A model generated the notes under the pieces. That model was not told the DNA's origin, did no database searches, and saw nothing but the letters and a program-made list of their open reading frames with translations. DNA of 64,000 nt from Verrucomicrobium spinosum DSM 4136 = JCM 18804. GTDB lineage: Bacteria > Verrucomicrobiota > Verrucomicrobiia > Verrucomicrobiales > Verrucomicrobiaceae. A program made the position numbers and the translations under genes. Shown here one piece after another: positions 1 to 8,428 of this stretch (position 1 is its first letter; each line of letters starts with the position of its first letter). The stretch spans positions 3,877,105-3,941,104 of the forward strand of contig NZ_ABIZ01000001.1 in assembly GCF_000172155.1 (NCBI RefSeq), in the 5' to 3' direction.

Positions 1-976
1 CCCAGGCGCGCTGGCCATCGGCGGAGGCAAAGCCTGCATTGCCGAACTCCAGCACGGGAGTGACGCGGCAGGCTGGCGGATCGTCGTTGTCGCTCTGGTA
101 GATATCGCCAAAGGAGTTCACCGCCTGCTCATAGCTGTTGCGGAAGTTGTGACCGATGACGTTGACGTTGGAGCCGTCCGGATTCATGCGGGCGAGGAAA
201 CCACCGATCCACACGCGGCCGTCATCACTCTTCTGGCCCGCGATGGTGCTGGGGTCCACCACCTGCTTGCCATTCTGGTGCACATAGGGGCTGCCCAGGC
301 GGAAGGTCTTGCCGGATTTGTCTGTAAAGAGGGCGCCGGTGTTGCCCTGGTTGAAATACCACTGGCCATCCGGACCGGCAGTGACGGAGTGCAGGCTGTG
401 ATCGTGGCTGCGGCCGTTGAATCCGGTGAGCAGCACATCGCGCTTGTCCACGGCGGGGTCGAACCTGCCATCACGATTTACATCCGTGTACACCAGCAGA
501 TCCGGGGGCTGGGAGACGATGACCTGGTTGTCCAGCACGGCCACGCCGAGCGGTGCGAGGAAACCTGCTTCCTGGATGAAGGTCTCCGATTTGTCCGCTT
601 TGCCGTCACCATCGGTGTCCTGCAGGACGGCGATGCGGTCGCCTTCCTTTTTGCGGCCGCTATGGCTGCGGTAGTTGACTCCTTCTGCGACCCAGAGGCG
701 GCCATCCTTGTCGAAGTCGATGTTGGTGGGGTTGTTCAGCAGCGGAGTCGTGGCCCAGACCGTGACCTCCAGCCCGTCGGGCACAGTAAAGAGGTCCGTC
801 GGGACGATGGTCGGCGCGGGCGGGGCCGGTGGAGGGGTAGGCGCGGGGGCAATCGCTGGTGCCGTGGCAGGGGCACCGGCCGTCGTCTGCCCGGGGAGGG
901 CGACGCTCAGCGAGGACGAAAGCAGGGAGGTGGCGAGGGTGGCACGAACAGCCGGGCGGAAGAATCTGGGAAGCAT
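1..976 (-). CDS. PVC-type membrane-bound dehydrogenase (C-terminus beyond window edge)
   Basis: My own translation of the minus strand from the ATG at 976 stays open to the window edge (325 codons). It begins with a signal-peptide-like stretch (basic MLPRFFRPAVR, then a Leu/Ser/Ala core), followed by an Ala/Pro-rich linker at about residues 33-56. A beta-propeller-like region follows, with NIDFDKDGRLWVAEGVNYR, LQDTDGDGKADKSETF and GPDGQWYFNQGNTG. This resembles the putative membrane-bound dehydrogenase domain that is common in Verrucomicrobia and Planctomycetes, where it is often followed by HEAT repeats and a haem-binding domain; those parts would lie outside the window. Likely exported; the substrate (perhaps a sugar) is unknown. 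Confidence 0.8.
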   Translation of the reverse strand, partial: MLPRFFRPAVRATLATSLLSSSLSVALPGQTTAGAPATAPAIAPAPTPPPAPPAPTIVPTDLFTVPDGLEVTVWATTPLLNNPTNIDFDKDGRLWVAEGVNYRSHSGRKKEGDRIAVLQDTDGDGKADKSETFIQEAGFLAPLGVAVLDNQVIVSQPPDLLVYTDVNRDGRFDPAVDKRDVLLTGFNGRSHDHSLHSVTAGPDGQWYFNQGNTGALFTDKSGKTFRLGSPYVHQNGKQVVDPSTIAGQKSDDGRVWIGGFLARMNPDGSNVNVIGHNFRNSYEQAVNSFGDIYQSDNDDPPACRVTPVLEFGNAGFASADGQRAW

Positions 977-1108
977 GGCGGAAAAACGATGCTTCTAACG
1001 CCAATCTATTCTATGCACAATCGGACATTTGTTCATGATAAACCCAAGCCCATCCTGCAAGAATGGGGCGCTGATGTGCGTGGGTATCCCGAATCCGCTC
1101 TGCTGAGG

Positions 1109-1795
1109 CTACTCCTGCCCTTCCAAGGCTTTGCAGGGGCCCAAGACCTCACGCAGGATGAAGGCCTGCTTGTAGCCGTGGGTGGTCTTGAGCATATCTG
1201 TCAGCGGATGGGGGCGCCTGGCCGCGACGACGGTGGCCAGAACGGGCCGGTCTGGCGAGTCGAGGGCGTTCTGGGCCGCCATGGCCCGAGACATGCGAGG
1301 GACTGGGGCGCCGGGGGCTGATGGACTGGCCGCACGGCTGGTGTTGGGAAGCGATGGCGGGCGGGAGGGAGGGACTGGGGCTGAAGGGGCCGCAGCAGGG
1401 CGAGGGGAGCTTACGTCGTCAATGCTGCGGCGCAGTGTGTCCATGAGATCGGCCAAAGATCCGGGTGTGGTGGAGGTGGGCGCTGGACGGGCTGGGGGAG
1501 CGGGAGGGGGAGTGGAGCGCGGCAACTGCGGAGGTGCAGGGCTGCGGAGGGGTGGGGTTTGTGGAGGGTGGGCATTCTCCACGGGACGCGTCTGCTCCTC
1601 CCATGCGCGGCGACGGGCCTCCTGCTCCTCGGCGGAAACCGGGGTCTGCCTCTCCCGTTCGGCTGCCTCTTTGTTTTTCTTGAGCAGGCTGAACAGCCAC
1701 TGCAGGAAGCCCACCACGAGAAAGACGATGACGAACACGATCTCCTGCAGATCCGCCGCAGCCAGGAGAGGGGAGTTGGGGGGCAGGATGTTCAT
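1109..1795 (-). CDS. Hypothetical proline-rich membrane-anchored protein
   Basis: 228 residues from the ATG at 1795; an upstream TTG at 1846 would add 17 residues with no better support. One transmembrane segment near residues 14-34 (IVFVIVFLVVGFLQWLFSLL) is followed by a charged Glu/Arg stretch and then a long Pro/Ala/Ser-rich cytoplasmic tail. A short conserved-looking C-terminus (HPLTDMLKTTHGYKQAFILREVLGPC) ends the protein. It lies 114 bp downstream of floA on the same strand, so the two are probably co-transcribed. A role at flotillin microdomains is only an inference from that position. Confidence 0.7.
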   Translation of the reverse strand: MNILPPNSPLLAAADLQEIVFVIVFLVVGFLQWLFSLLKKNKEAAERERQTPVSAEEQEARRRAWEEQTRPVENAHPPQTPPLRSPAPPQLPRSTPPPAPPARPAPTSTTPGSLADLMDTLRRSIDDVSSPRPAAAPSAPVPPSRPPSLPNTSRAASPSAPGAPVPRMSRAMAAQNALDSPDRPVLATVVAARRPHPLTDMLKTTHGYKQAFILREVLGPCKALEGQE

Positions 1796-1909
1796 GAAAC
1801 GGACAGCGTCTTGGGGGTGGGAACGAACAGGGCGAACTGAAAACAAGCAGGGAGCGCTGGACCTCCCGCAGAGCCGGTGAAGGCTCCGCGAGCGGCGGGG
1901 CGATGACGG

Positions 1910-2929
1910 TTACTTCTTCTCGCTCGTGGCCGGGGTCTCACCGGCGATGCTCTGGCGCATTTCCGTATCGGCGAGGACGTTGCGATACTTCGCGTAGTCC
2001 ATGATGCCGAGGTTGCCCTTGCGGAAGGCTTCTGCGATGGCCATGGGGACCTGGGACTCGGCCTCGACCACCTTGGCGCGCATTTCCTGGGTGCGGGCAG
2101 CCATTTCCTGCTCGACAGCGACGGCGGCGGCACGGCGGACTTCTGCGTTGGCCTGGGCGATCTTTTTGTCCGTCTCGGCCTGGGCGGCCTGGAGCTGGGC
2201 ACCGATGTTCTCACCGACATCCACGTCGGCGATATCGATGGAGATGATCTCAAACGCCGTGCCGACATCCACGCCCTTCTGGAGCACCACCTTGGAGATG
2301 CTGTCCGGGTTCTCGAGCACGTCTTTATAGCTGGCGGCAGACCCAATGCAGGTCACGATGCCTTCACCCACGCGGGCGACGACGGTCTCTTCCGTGGCAC
2401 CACCAATGAAGCGGTCGAGGTTGGTTCGCACCGTCACACGGGCGCGGACGCGGAGGGAGATGCCATCCCGGGCCACGGCGTCGATCTTGCCGCCCTTGCC
2501 CATGTCGGCACCAGGGCAGTCGATGACCTTCGGGTTGATGCTGGTGCGGACGGCTTCGATGACGGTCTTGCTGGTGCCTTTGACGGCGAGGTCGATGGCG
2601 CAGGCGCGATTGAAGTCGAGCTCAATGCCGGCCTTGGCAGCGGCGATGAGGGACAGGACGACCTGGGTGACGTTGCCCCCGGCCAGATAGTGGGCTTCCA
2701 GTTCATCCGTGCCGACGCGGAGGCCCGCTTTCACGGCGGTGATGCGGCTGTCCACGATGAGGGCATTGGGCACACCGCGGAACCACATGGCCAGCAAGGT
2801 GGGAATGCCGACTGGCGCATTGGATACAAGGGCGCGGAGCCAGAGATTGAAAAACTTCAGAAGAATGAGCAGGAAGACGAAGCCGACGATGACGGCGATG
2901 CCGATGCCAATGTAGGGGAGCATATCCAT
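1910..2929 (-). CDS. floA: Flotillin-like protein FloA
   Basis: 339 residues, close to the usual length of FloA (YqfA). The N-terminus is a membrane hairpin/segment (residues about 5-35). An SPFH/PHB domain follows, with the family-typical stretches [32 protein letters not shown] and [15 protein letters not shown], then an Ala/Glu-rich region ([27 protein letters not shown]) expected to form the coiled coil used for oligomerisation. FloA proteins organise functional membrane microdomains at the inner face of the cytoplasmic membrane. First gene of a probable two-gene operon with the proline-rich protein downstream; transcribed divergently from the gene at 3156. Confidence 0.93.
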   Translation of the reverse strand: MDMLPYIGIGIAVIVGFVFLLILLKFFNLWLRALVSNAPVGIPTLLAMWFRGVPNALIVDSRITAVKAGLRVGTDELEAHYLAGGNVTQVVLSLIAAAKAGIELDFNRACAIDLAVKGTSKTVIEAVRTSINPKVIDCPGADMGKGGKIDAVARDGISLRVRARVTVRTNLDRFIGGATEETVVARVGEGIVTCIGSAASYKDVLENPDSISKVVLQKGVDVGTAFEIISIDIADVDVGENIGAQLQAAQAETDKKIAQANAEVRRAAAVAVEQEMAARTQEMRAKVVEAESQVPMAIAEAFRKGNLGIMDYAKYRNVLADTEMRQSIAGETPATSEKK

Positions 2930-3155
2930 GATGCGTGAGGTGTGGGGTGCAGTGGGGGTTCGTTCAACAAAAGTGTCCGTGAAACCGCGCCAGGGACGGA
3001 AGCCTTTTACTCCGGGTGGTGTGCGGAATCAACCCCTGCATCACCCGACAACTTTGAGCGACATCTGTTTGATTTCTTTTTCACGACGGGATGGCTTTTC
3101 TGACAGGTTTGCTATTGAGTCCGGAGAGGAATGTGCCTTACCATTTTGGGAAAAC

Positions 3156-4043
3156 ATGATGCGAATCATTACCCTCTCTGTCGTGGTCTTCTGGGTGGCC
3201 ATGACGGGGCTGTTGGTGCGGATGGTTTATTTCCCAGGCCACTCCCGCTTTGTCGAGGTGCCACCCCGGCTGGTGCTCAGAGGCTTTCTAGAAGGCGGGG
3301 CCACGATCAACACGCTGCATGTGTACAAGAAGGATCAGAAGGTGGGCCATGCCTCTGTGAACACGAGACGGGTCTGGGCAGGCGGGGTGAATCAATACCG
3401 GGTGTACTTCTCCGGCGTGCTGGACAAGGGAGCGATCGAGATGGTGGACGCACCCATGAACTGGAGGCTGGAACTCCTGCTGGAGGATCTGGAGACCTGG
3501 GCTGGGGCCAAGGGGCAGATCCGTCTGGGGGAGACTAATACGGTGCTGGACTTTGAATGGGTCAAGGATGAGCGGATGCCGCGCTTCACCCTGAAGCAAA
3601 AGGGCCAGGTGGTGGCGGATGACAACAGCATTCAGCCCATGCTGGGTGCCTTCATGGGACCGCAGGCGGCCGGGGCGGACCCGGTACTGCCTGAAGGGCT
3701 GGGCCTGGCCCCTGGGGCGGATGTGGCGACCCTGTTCCACCTAAAGACTTTGCAGGGCGTGATGATGCTGGCAGGACAGGAGCGGCAGGCCTTCCTGATG
3801 GAGCTCACTGCCATGGAGCACTGGAAGGCGAAGGCCTTCTTCACCGAGGCTGGCGAGCTGGCGCTCATGGACCTGCCGGAAGGCTGGAGGCTGGTGGAGC
3901 CGGTGATCTACGGTCTGGTGCCGGAGTATCCGGAGGACGAGGACATTCCCGTGCCGCCCATGGAGCAGCCTGCGGTGGTGCCGGAGCCTCCGCCGCAGGA
4001 TGGTTTGGCCGTGCCTGACACTGCGGGAGGCGGCAAGATCTGA
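3156..4043 (+). CDS. Hypothetical signal-anchored protein
   Basis: 295 residues from the double ATG at 3156/3159. The open frame runs further upstream, but those codons overlap the floA start and do not look coding. The N-terminus (IITLSVVVFWVAMTGLLVRMVYF) is a single membrane anchor or uncleaved signal. The rest is a soluble domain of alternating beta-type sequence, with no family recognised, and a Pro/Glu-rich C-terminal tail. It sits 180 bp upstream of an ABC ATPase gene on the same strand and may belong to the same export or envelope function, but nothing in the sequence proves this. Confidence 0.7.
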   Translation: MMRIITLSVVVFWVAMTGLLVRMVYFPGHSRFVEVPPRLVLRGFLEGGATINTLHVYKKDQKVGHASVNTRRVWAGGVNQYRVYFSGVLDKGAIEMVDAPMNWRLELLLEDLETWAGAKGQIRLGETNTVLDFEWVKDERMPRFTLKQKGQVVADDNSIQPMLGAFMGPQAAGADPVLPEGLGLAPGADVATLFHLKTLQGVMMLAGQERQAFLMELTAMEHWKAKAFFTEAGELALMDLPEGWRLVEPVIYGLVPEYPEDEDIPVPPMEQPAVVPEPPPQDGLAVPDTAGGGKI

Positions 4044-4222
4044 GGACCAGGCTTTGCAGACGGTCGAATGCAGATGGGGAGGATGCAGGGAGACACTTGC
4101 AGCGTAGGTGGGACCGCGATAGAAAAGAGTGGGGCCAGCAGGCGGCGCGAATCAAAGGGCATCAACCATTCATCACCACAGAGGCAACACACGGGCGGGA
4201 AAAACAGGGGAGACAACGGCAC

Positions 4223-4981
4223 ATGATTGAAATCAAAGACCTCACGATGGACTATGGGAGCTTTCGTGCTCTGGACGGACTCACGCTGACCATCCCCCAA
4301 GGGGAGTTTTTCGCTTTTCTGGGACCGAACGGAGCGGGGAAGACCACCGCCATCAAACTGCTGACCGGGCTGATGAAGCCGGTCAAAGGGACGGTGCATC
4401 TGGGCGGATTTGACATGCAGGAGCAGCCGCTCCTGGCGAAGGCGCTGCTGGGCTATGTGCCGGATGTGGCTGTCTTCTATGAGAAACTCACCCCGCTGGA
4501 GTTCATGCGGTTCATCGCCGACATCTTTGAGATGGATGAGGTGAAGGCGGAGAAGACCGGGGCGGAGTTGTTTCAGAAGTTCTCCCTGTCCCCCTACGCG
4601 CACCAGCGAATTGAGAACTTGAGCCACGGCACCCGGCAGCGTCTGGCCATCGCGGCGGCCTTGCTTCATGAGCCGAAAGTCTTCATTATCGACGAGCCGA
4701 TGGTGGGGCTGGACCCCATCCATGCCCGGACGGTGAAGCGCGAGCTCAAGGAGCGCAGCCGCGCGGGCATGACGGTGCTGATGAGCACGCACCTGCTGAA
4801 CATCGCGGAGGAGCTGGCAGACCGCATCGGCATCCTGCACAAGGGGCGTCTCATCGCCCTGGGCACGATGGATGAGATCCACCAGGTGCGCTCCACCACG
4901 GGCAAGCGACTTGAGGAAGTCTTCCTGGAGATGGTGTCCGAGGAGACGGAGCAAAACGGGAACGCAGCAGCAGAAATCTAA
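4223..4981 (+). CDS. ABC transporter ATP-binding protein
   Basis: 252 residues from the ATG at 4223, preceded by AGGGGAGA. Walker A is GPNGAGKTT (from residue 34), the Q-loop region follows GYVPDVAVFYEKLTP, the signature is the variant LSHGTRQRL, and Walker B is VFIIDEPMVGLDP with the H-loop in STHLL. This is the single-domain ATPase type that partners with an ABC-2 permease. No permease gene is adjacent: the next gene, 9 bp downstream, is gluconokinase. The membrane partner is therefore encoded elsewhere or could be the anchored protein upstream. Substrate unknown. Confidence 0.9.
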   Translation: MIEIKDLTMDYGSFRALDGLTLTIPQGEFFAFLGPNGAGKTTAIKLLTGLMKPVKGTVHLGGFDMQEQPLLAKALLGYVPDVAVFYEKLTPLEFMRFIADIFEMDEVKAEKTGAELFQKFSLSPYAHQRIENLSHGTRQRLAIAAALLHEPKVFIIDEPMVGLDPIHARTVKRELKERSRAGMTVLMSTHLLNIAEELADRIGILHKGRLIALGTMDEIHQVRSTTGKRLEEVFLEMVSEETEQNGNAAAEI

Positions 4982-4990
4982 GCAGACAGA

Positions 4991-5539
4991 ATGAGCAGAC
5001 CAGGAACTTTCATCATCATGGGCGTGTCGGGCTCTGGCAAGAGCCTCATCGGCGGCAAGCTGGCAGAGGCGCTGGGGGCAGACTTTGAAGACGGGGATGA
5101 TTTCCACCCCGCGGCGAACAAGGCGAAGATGTCCGAAAAAATCCCGCTGACAGACGAGGACCGGTGGCCCTGGCTGCGGGCGATGCGGGCTAGGATCGAG
5201 GAAAAACAAACGGCCGGGCGCAGCTATGTGCTGGCCTGCTCAGCATTGAAGGCGGTGTACCGGGAACTGCTGTCGGGCGGGGATCCGCGATCAGTGGTGG
5301 AGTTTGTGTTCCTGAAGGGATCACCCGAACTCATTGCGGGACGCATGGCGGCGAGGAAGGGGCACTTTTTCCAGGGGGTCTCCACGACCGCCCAGGCGGC
5401 GGGGGGAAAGGCGGCGCCGACGCTGCTGGATAGCCAGTTCGCCACGCTGGAGGAGCCGAAGGCGGAGGGGGCCATGATCGTGAACGTGGACCAGACACCC
5501 GATGAAATCGTGGGCGACATCCTGCGCAATCTGGGCTAG
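4991..5539 (+). CDS. gntK: Gluconokinase
   Basis: 182 residues, typical for the small P-loop gluconokinases (GntK/IdnK type) that phosphorylate D-gluconate to 6-phosphogluconate with ATP. Walker A is GVSGSGKS at residues 11-18. The family signature GADFEDGDDFHPAANKAKM and the segment PLTDEDRWPWL follow, then LACSALKAVYRELL and HFFQGVSTTAQAAG in the lid region. It starts 9 bp after the ABC ATPase and ends 21 bp before the AddB-like gene, so it is probably co-transcribed with both, although the functions do not obviously belong together. No gluconate permease or repressor is nearby. Confidence 0.92.
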   Translation: MSRPGTFIIMGVSGSGKSLIGGKLAEALGADFEDGDDFHPAANKAKMSEKIPLTDEDRWPWLRAMRARIEEKQTAGRSYVLACSALKAVYRELLSGGDPRSVVEFVFLKGSPELIAGRMAARKGHFFQGVSTTAQAAGGKAAPTLLDSQFATLEEPKAEGAMIVNVDQTPDEIVGDILRNLG

Positions 5540-5560
5540 TGACGGTGCAACGTTCAACAC

Positions 5561-8428
5561 ATGGCAGGTGCAAAACTGACTTTCTGGGGCTGGGACTCAC
5601 CGGTGCTGCACAAGGCTGTGGCCGAGCTTTCATGCGGGTGGACCAGCGGGGCGCTAGACCTGAGCGACACGCTCATCATCGTGCCCACGGCGGAAACGGT
5701 GCGGCGGCTGCGTGAGGCGCTGGCGGTGGAGGCCGGGGCCCGGGACAGTGTGGTGACGGCTCCGCATCTATGGCACGCTGCCCTGGTGTTCCAGCCCAAG
5801 GCCACCACCATGCCACTGGCATCGCCTCTCCAGGAGCGGGCCGCCTGGACAGAGGTGCTGGCGAAGGTGCCGCTCGGGGAGATGACCGCTCTGTTTCCCG
5901 CAGCCCCGGAATCGCAAGATCTGACCTGGGCCTCTGCGGTGGCGGAAACGGTCGGTACCTTGAGGAAAACGCTGGGGGCCGGGGGCTACACGCTGGCAGC
6001 GGGGGCAGAAGCCCTGGCTGGGCTGGATGACCCTGCCCGGTGGAGCCAGCTTGCGCGGCTGGAGGAACTGTACTTGGAGACGCTGGAAGCCTGGGGGTTG
6101 GCCGATGGTGAATCCGCAAAACAAGGAGCGGCCAGAGAGGCGACGCTGCCAGAGGGAGTGAAGCAGGTGAAGGTCTTCGCCGTGGCGGATGCGCCACCGC
6201 TCTTTGGGGTGTGGCTCCGGCATGTGTCTGAAAAGGTGCCCTCGGGCATCTTTGTACAGGCTCCGGCCGAGGGGAGGGCTGGGTTCGATGAAATCGGGAT
6301 GCCCCGCATCTTGAGCTGGGGGGATGACGCGGGGCTGGAGTGCCCGCTGCCGCATGATCGCATGCATCGTGTGCCCGGCGCGGAGGATCAGGCCCGCCTG
6401 TCGGTACGACTCCTGGGGGAGCTCGCGGCCACCGGGCAGGAGGTGGCGGTGGGGGCCTGTGATCCGGCGTTGAACAGTGTGCTGGAGGGGACCCTGACCT
6501 CGCAGGGAGTGCGGGTGTACAATCCGGCGGGTCGTTCGGCCAGGCAGCATGGTCTGGTGCAGGTGTTGCGGGCAGGCTGGCGCGCAGCGCGCAGTGCGTC
6601 ATGGCGGGACTGGCTGCCCTTTCTGCGGCTGGACGATGTGTCCCGCGCCCTGTGTGCGGAGACGGGCATGCTGGTCACCAAGTACTATGAGCAGTTGGAC
6701 GAATTCGACGCGACGCATCTGCCGCCAACGGTCCGGGATGCGCAGTCGCTGGCAGGGTTGCATGAAGCTTGGGCGGAGCTCGGCCAGGTGCTGAGTGCGG
6801 TGGTGCGCCATGCCGAGGGCTGGGCGGCGGAGACTTGTGAGGGGGCGGTGCGAAACTTCCTGCTCTGGCTGTACGGTGAGACGGAGTTCGACAGCGGCAG
6901 GGAGCATCAGAAGCATCATGGTGAACTTTTCGGCCAGGTGGTGCGGCTGGCCATGCAGATGGACGAAGGGCGGGCGGCGGCGGGGGCTTCGTCCTCGCCA
7001 GCGGAGGCTGCGGCATGGCTGGGCCTGGTGTTTGATGCGCTGGAGGAAGGGCAGCTCACCGACCTGCGGGGTGAGGCGGACCTCGTGCTGCATGGCTGGC
7101 TGGAACTGCTGTGGGAGCCGGCTCCGGGGCTGGTCATCACGGGGTTCAATGACGAACATGTGCCCGGCACGCTGACGGCAGATCCCTTCCTGCCTGACAA
7201 GGCCAAGGCGGCGCTGGGGCTGCCCTGCCAGGCGACGCGGCGGGCGCGTGATGCTTATTTCCTGAAAGCGATGGCGGAACAGCGGTCAGGAAGCCGCACG
7301 CTGCACATCGTGCTGGGGCGGCACACGGCGGAAGGCGATGCGTTGCGCCCCTCCCGATTGTTGCTGGATGCCTCAGACGACGATCTCCCGTTGCGGGTGA
7401 AGCACCTGTTTCCTGCGGAGGATGAGGTGCAGGCTCCGCCACGCCCCTTGCGGACGCAGGCCTTCCAGCTGACGCCCCCCCTGCGGAAATGGACGCGGAG
7501 TGCCATTTCCCCGACGGCACTGCGGCGGTATCTGCAATGTCCGTTCCGCTTCTATCTCACCGATGTGCTGGGGATGGAGTCGGTAAGCACAGGGCTGCGG
7601 GAGCTTTCACCCGCCACGGTGGGAGATCTGATTCACCAGGTGTTCAAGGCCTTTGCGGATGAGACGGCGGTGGCGGAGAGCCGGGATGCGGGAATCATCG
7701 CGGCGTGGCTGGAGGCCGAGCTCGACAGGCGGGCGGCATTGTACTTTGGCGCGGAGCCGCTGTTTTCCGTAACCCTGCAGGTGGAATCGCTGCGGCAACG
7801 TCTGGCCGCTTTTGCCGAGAAGCAGGCGGAGCTGCGCGAGCAGGGGTGGCGCATCCTGCGTGCCGAGGAGAAGATCCAGGCTGACTGGGGAGTGGACCTG
7901 GGCGGGGTGATCCTCTCGGGCAAGATCGACCGCATCGACAGGAATGACAAGACGGGCATGCTGAGGGTCATCGACTACAAGACCTCTCGGAAGAAACCCG
8001 AGGAAGCGCACCATCGCTCAGCGCGCAAGGAACTGCTCGCCGACGAGAACCAATCGTGGAAGTGCTTTGATGACGCCAGGGGCAAGGCCCGCTGCTGGAC
8101 GGATCTGCAACTGCCACTGTATGCGAGGGCAGTCTCCGCAAAACTTGCAGACGGGGCACCTGTGGAGGCAGCTTATTTCCTGCTTCCCGCCACGGTGAGT
8201 GAGGTGAAGACCCATGTCTGGGAGGGGCTGGATGCGGACCTGATGGACGCTGCCGGGGACTGTGCCTGCGAAGCGGTGCGGCGCATTCGGGATGGGGTGT
8301 TCTGGCCTCCGGTGGAGGATTTGCGCTTTGACGACTTTGCGGAGTTGTTTCAAGGGGATGTGATGAAGGCGGTGGCCCCGCCAGAAAGCTGGCTGGTGGA
8401 AAAGGTGGCGGAGGAACTGGCACTATGA
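5561..8428 (+). CDS. addB: AddB-like helicase-nuclease subunit (PD-(D/E)XK)
   Basis: 955 residues. The N-terminal two thirds is a degenerate SF1 helicase fold without a Walker A lysine motif (TLIIVPTAETVRRLREAL). The C-terminal third is a RecB/Cas4-like nuclease: ALRRYLQCPFRFYLTDVLG near residue 655, VGDLIHQVFKAF, LSGKIDRID near 785 and VIDYKTSRK near 805. Together with the overlapping downstream gene it should form an AddAB-type enzyme that resects double-strand breaks. AddB proteins usually carry a four-cysteine iron-sulphur staple. Here the stretch after IRDGVFWPP, where the last three cysteines normally lie, has none. Shorter than Bacillus AddB (about 1160 residues). Confidence 0.85.
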   Translation: MAGAKLTFWGWDSPVLHKAVAELSCGWTSGALDLSDTLIIVPTAETVRRLREALAVEAGARDSVVTAPHLWHAALVFQPKATTMPLASPLQERAAWTEVLAKVPLGEMTALFPAAPESQDLTWASAVAETVGTLRKTLGAGGYTLAAGAEALAGLDDPARWSQLARLEELYLETLEAWGLADGESAKQGAAREATLPEGVKQVKVFAVADAPPLFGVWLRHVSEKVPSGIFVQAPAEGRAGFDEIGMPRILSWGDDAGLECPLPHDRMHRVPGAEDQARLSVRLLGELAATGQEVAVGACDPALNSVLEGTLTSQGVRVYNPAGRSARQHGLVQVLRAGWRAARSASWRDWLPFLRLDDVSRALCAETGMLVTKYYEQLDEFDATHLPPTVRDAQSLAGLHEAWAELGQVLSAVVRHAEGWAAETCEGAVRNFLLWLYGETEFDSGREHQKHHGELFGQVVRLAMQMDEGRAAAGASSSPAEAAAWLGLVFDALEEGQLTDLRGEADLVLHGWLELLWEPAPGLVITGFNDEHVPGTLTADPFLPDKAKAALGLPCQATRRARDAYFLKAMAEQRSGSRTLHIVLGRHTAEGDALRPSRLLLDASDDDLPLRVKHLFPAEDEVQAPPRPLRTQAFQLTPPLRKWTRSAISPTALRRYLQCPFRFYLTDVLGMESVSTGLRELSPATVGDLIHQVFKAFADETAVAESRDAGIIAAWLEAELDRRAALYFGAEPLFSVTLQVESLRQRLAAFAEKQAELREQGWRILRAEEKIQADWGVDLGGVILSGKIDRIDRNDKTGMLRVIDYKTSRKKPEEAHHRSARKELLADENQSWKCFDDARGKARCWTDLQLPLYARAVSAKLADGAPVEAAYFLLPATVSEVKTHVWEGLDADLMDAAGDCACEAVRRIRDGVFWPPVEDLRFDDFAELFQGDVMKAVAPPESWLVEKVAEELAL

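Noticed and set aside
149-1321. A 390-codon plus-strand frame
   Set aside because: It is the antisense of the dehydrogenase and of the proline-rich protein, is low in complexity (Arg/Gly runs) and has no family resemblance.
3908-5209. A 433-codon minus-strand frame opposite the ABC ATPase
   Set aside because: The plus strand carries unmistakable Walker A, signature and Walker B motifs; the minus frame is a high-GC shadow.
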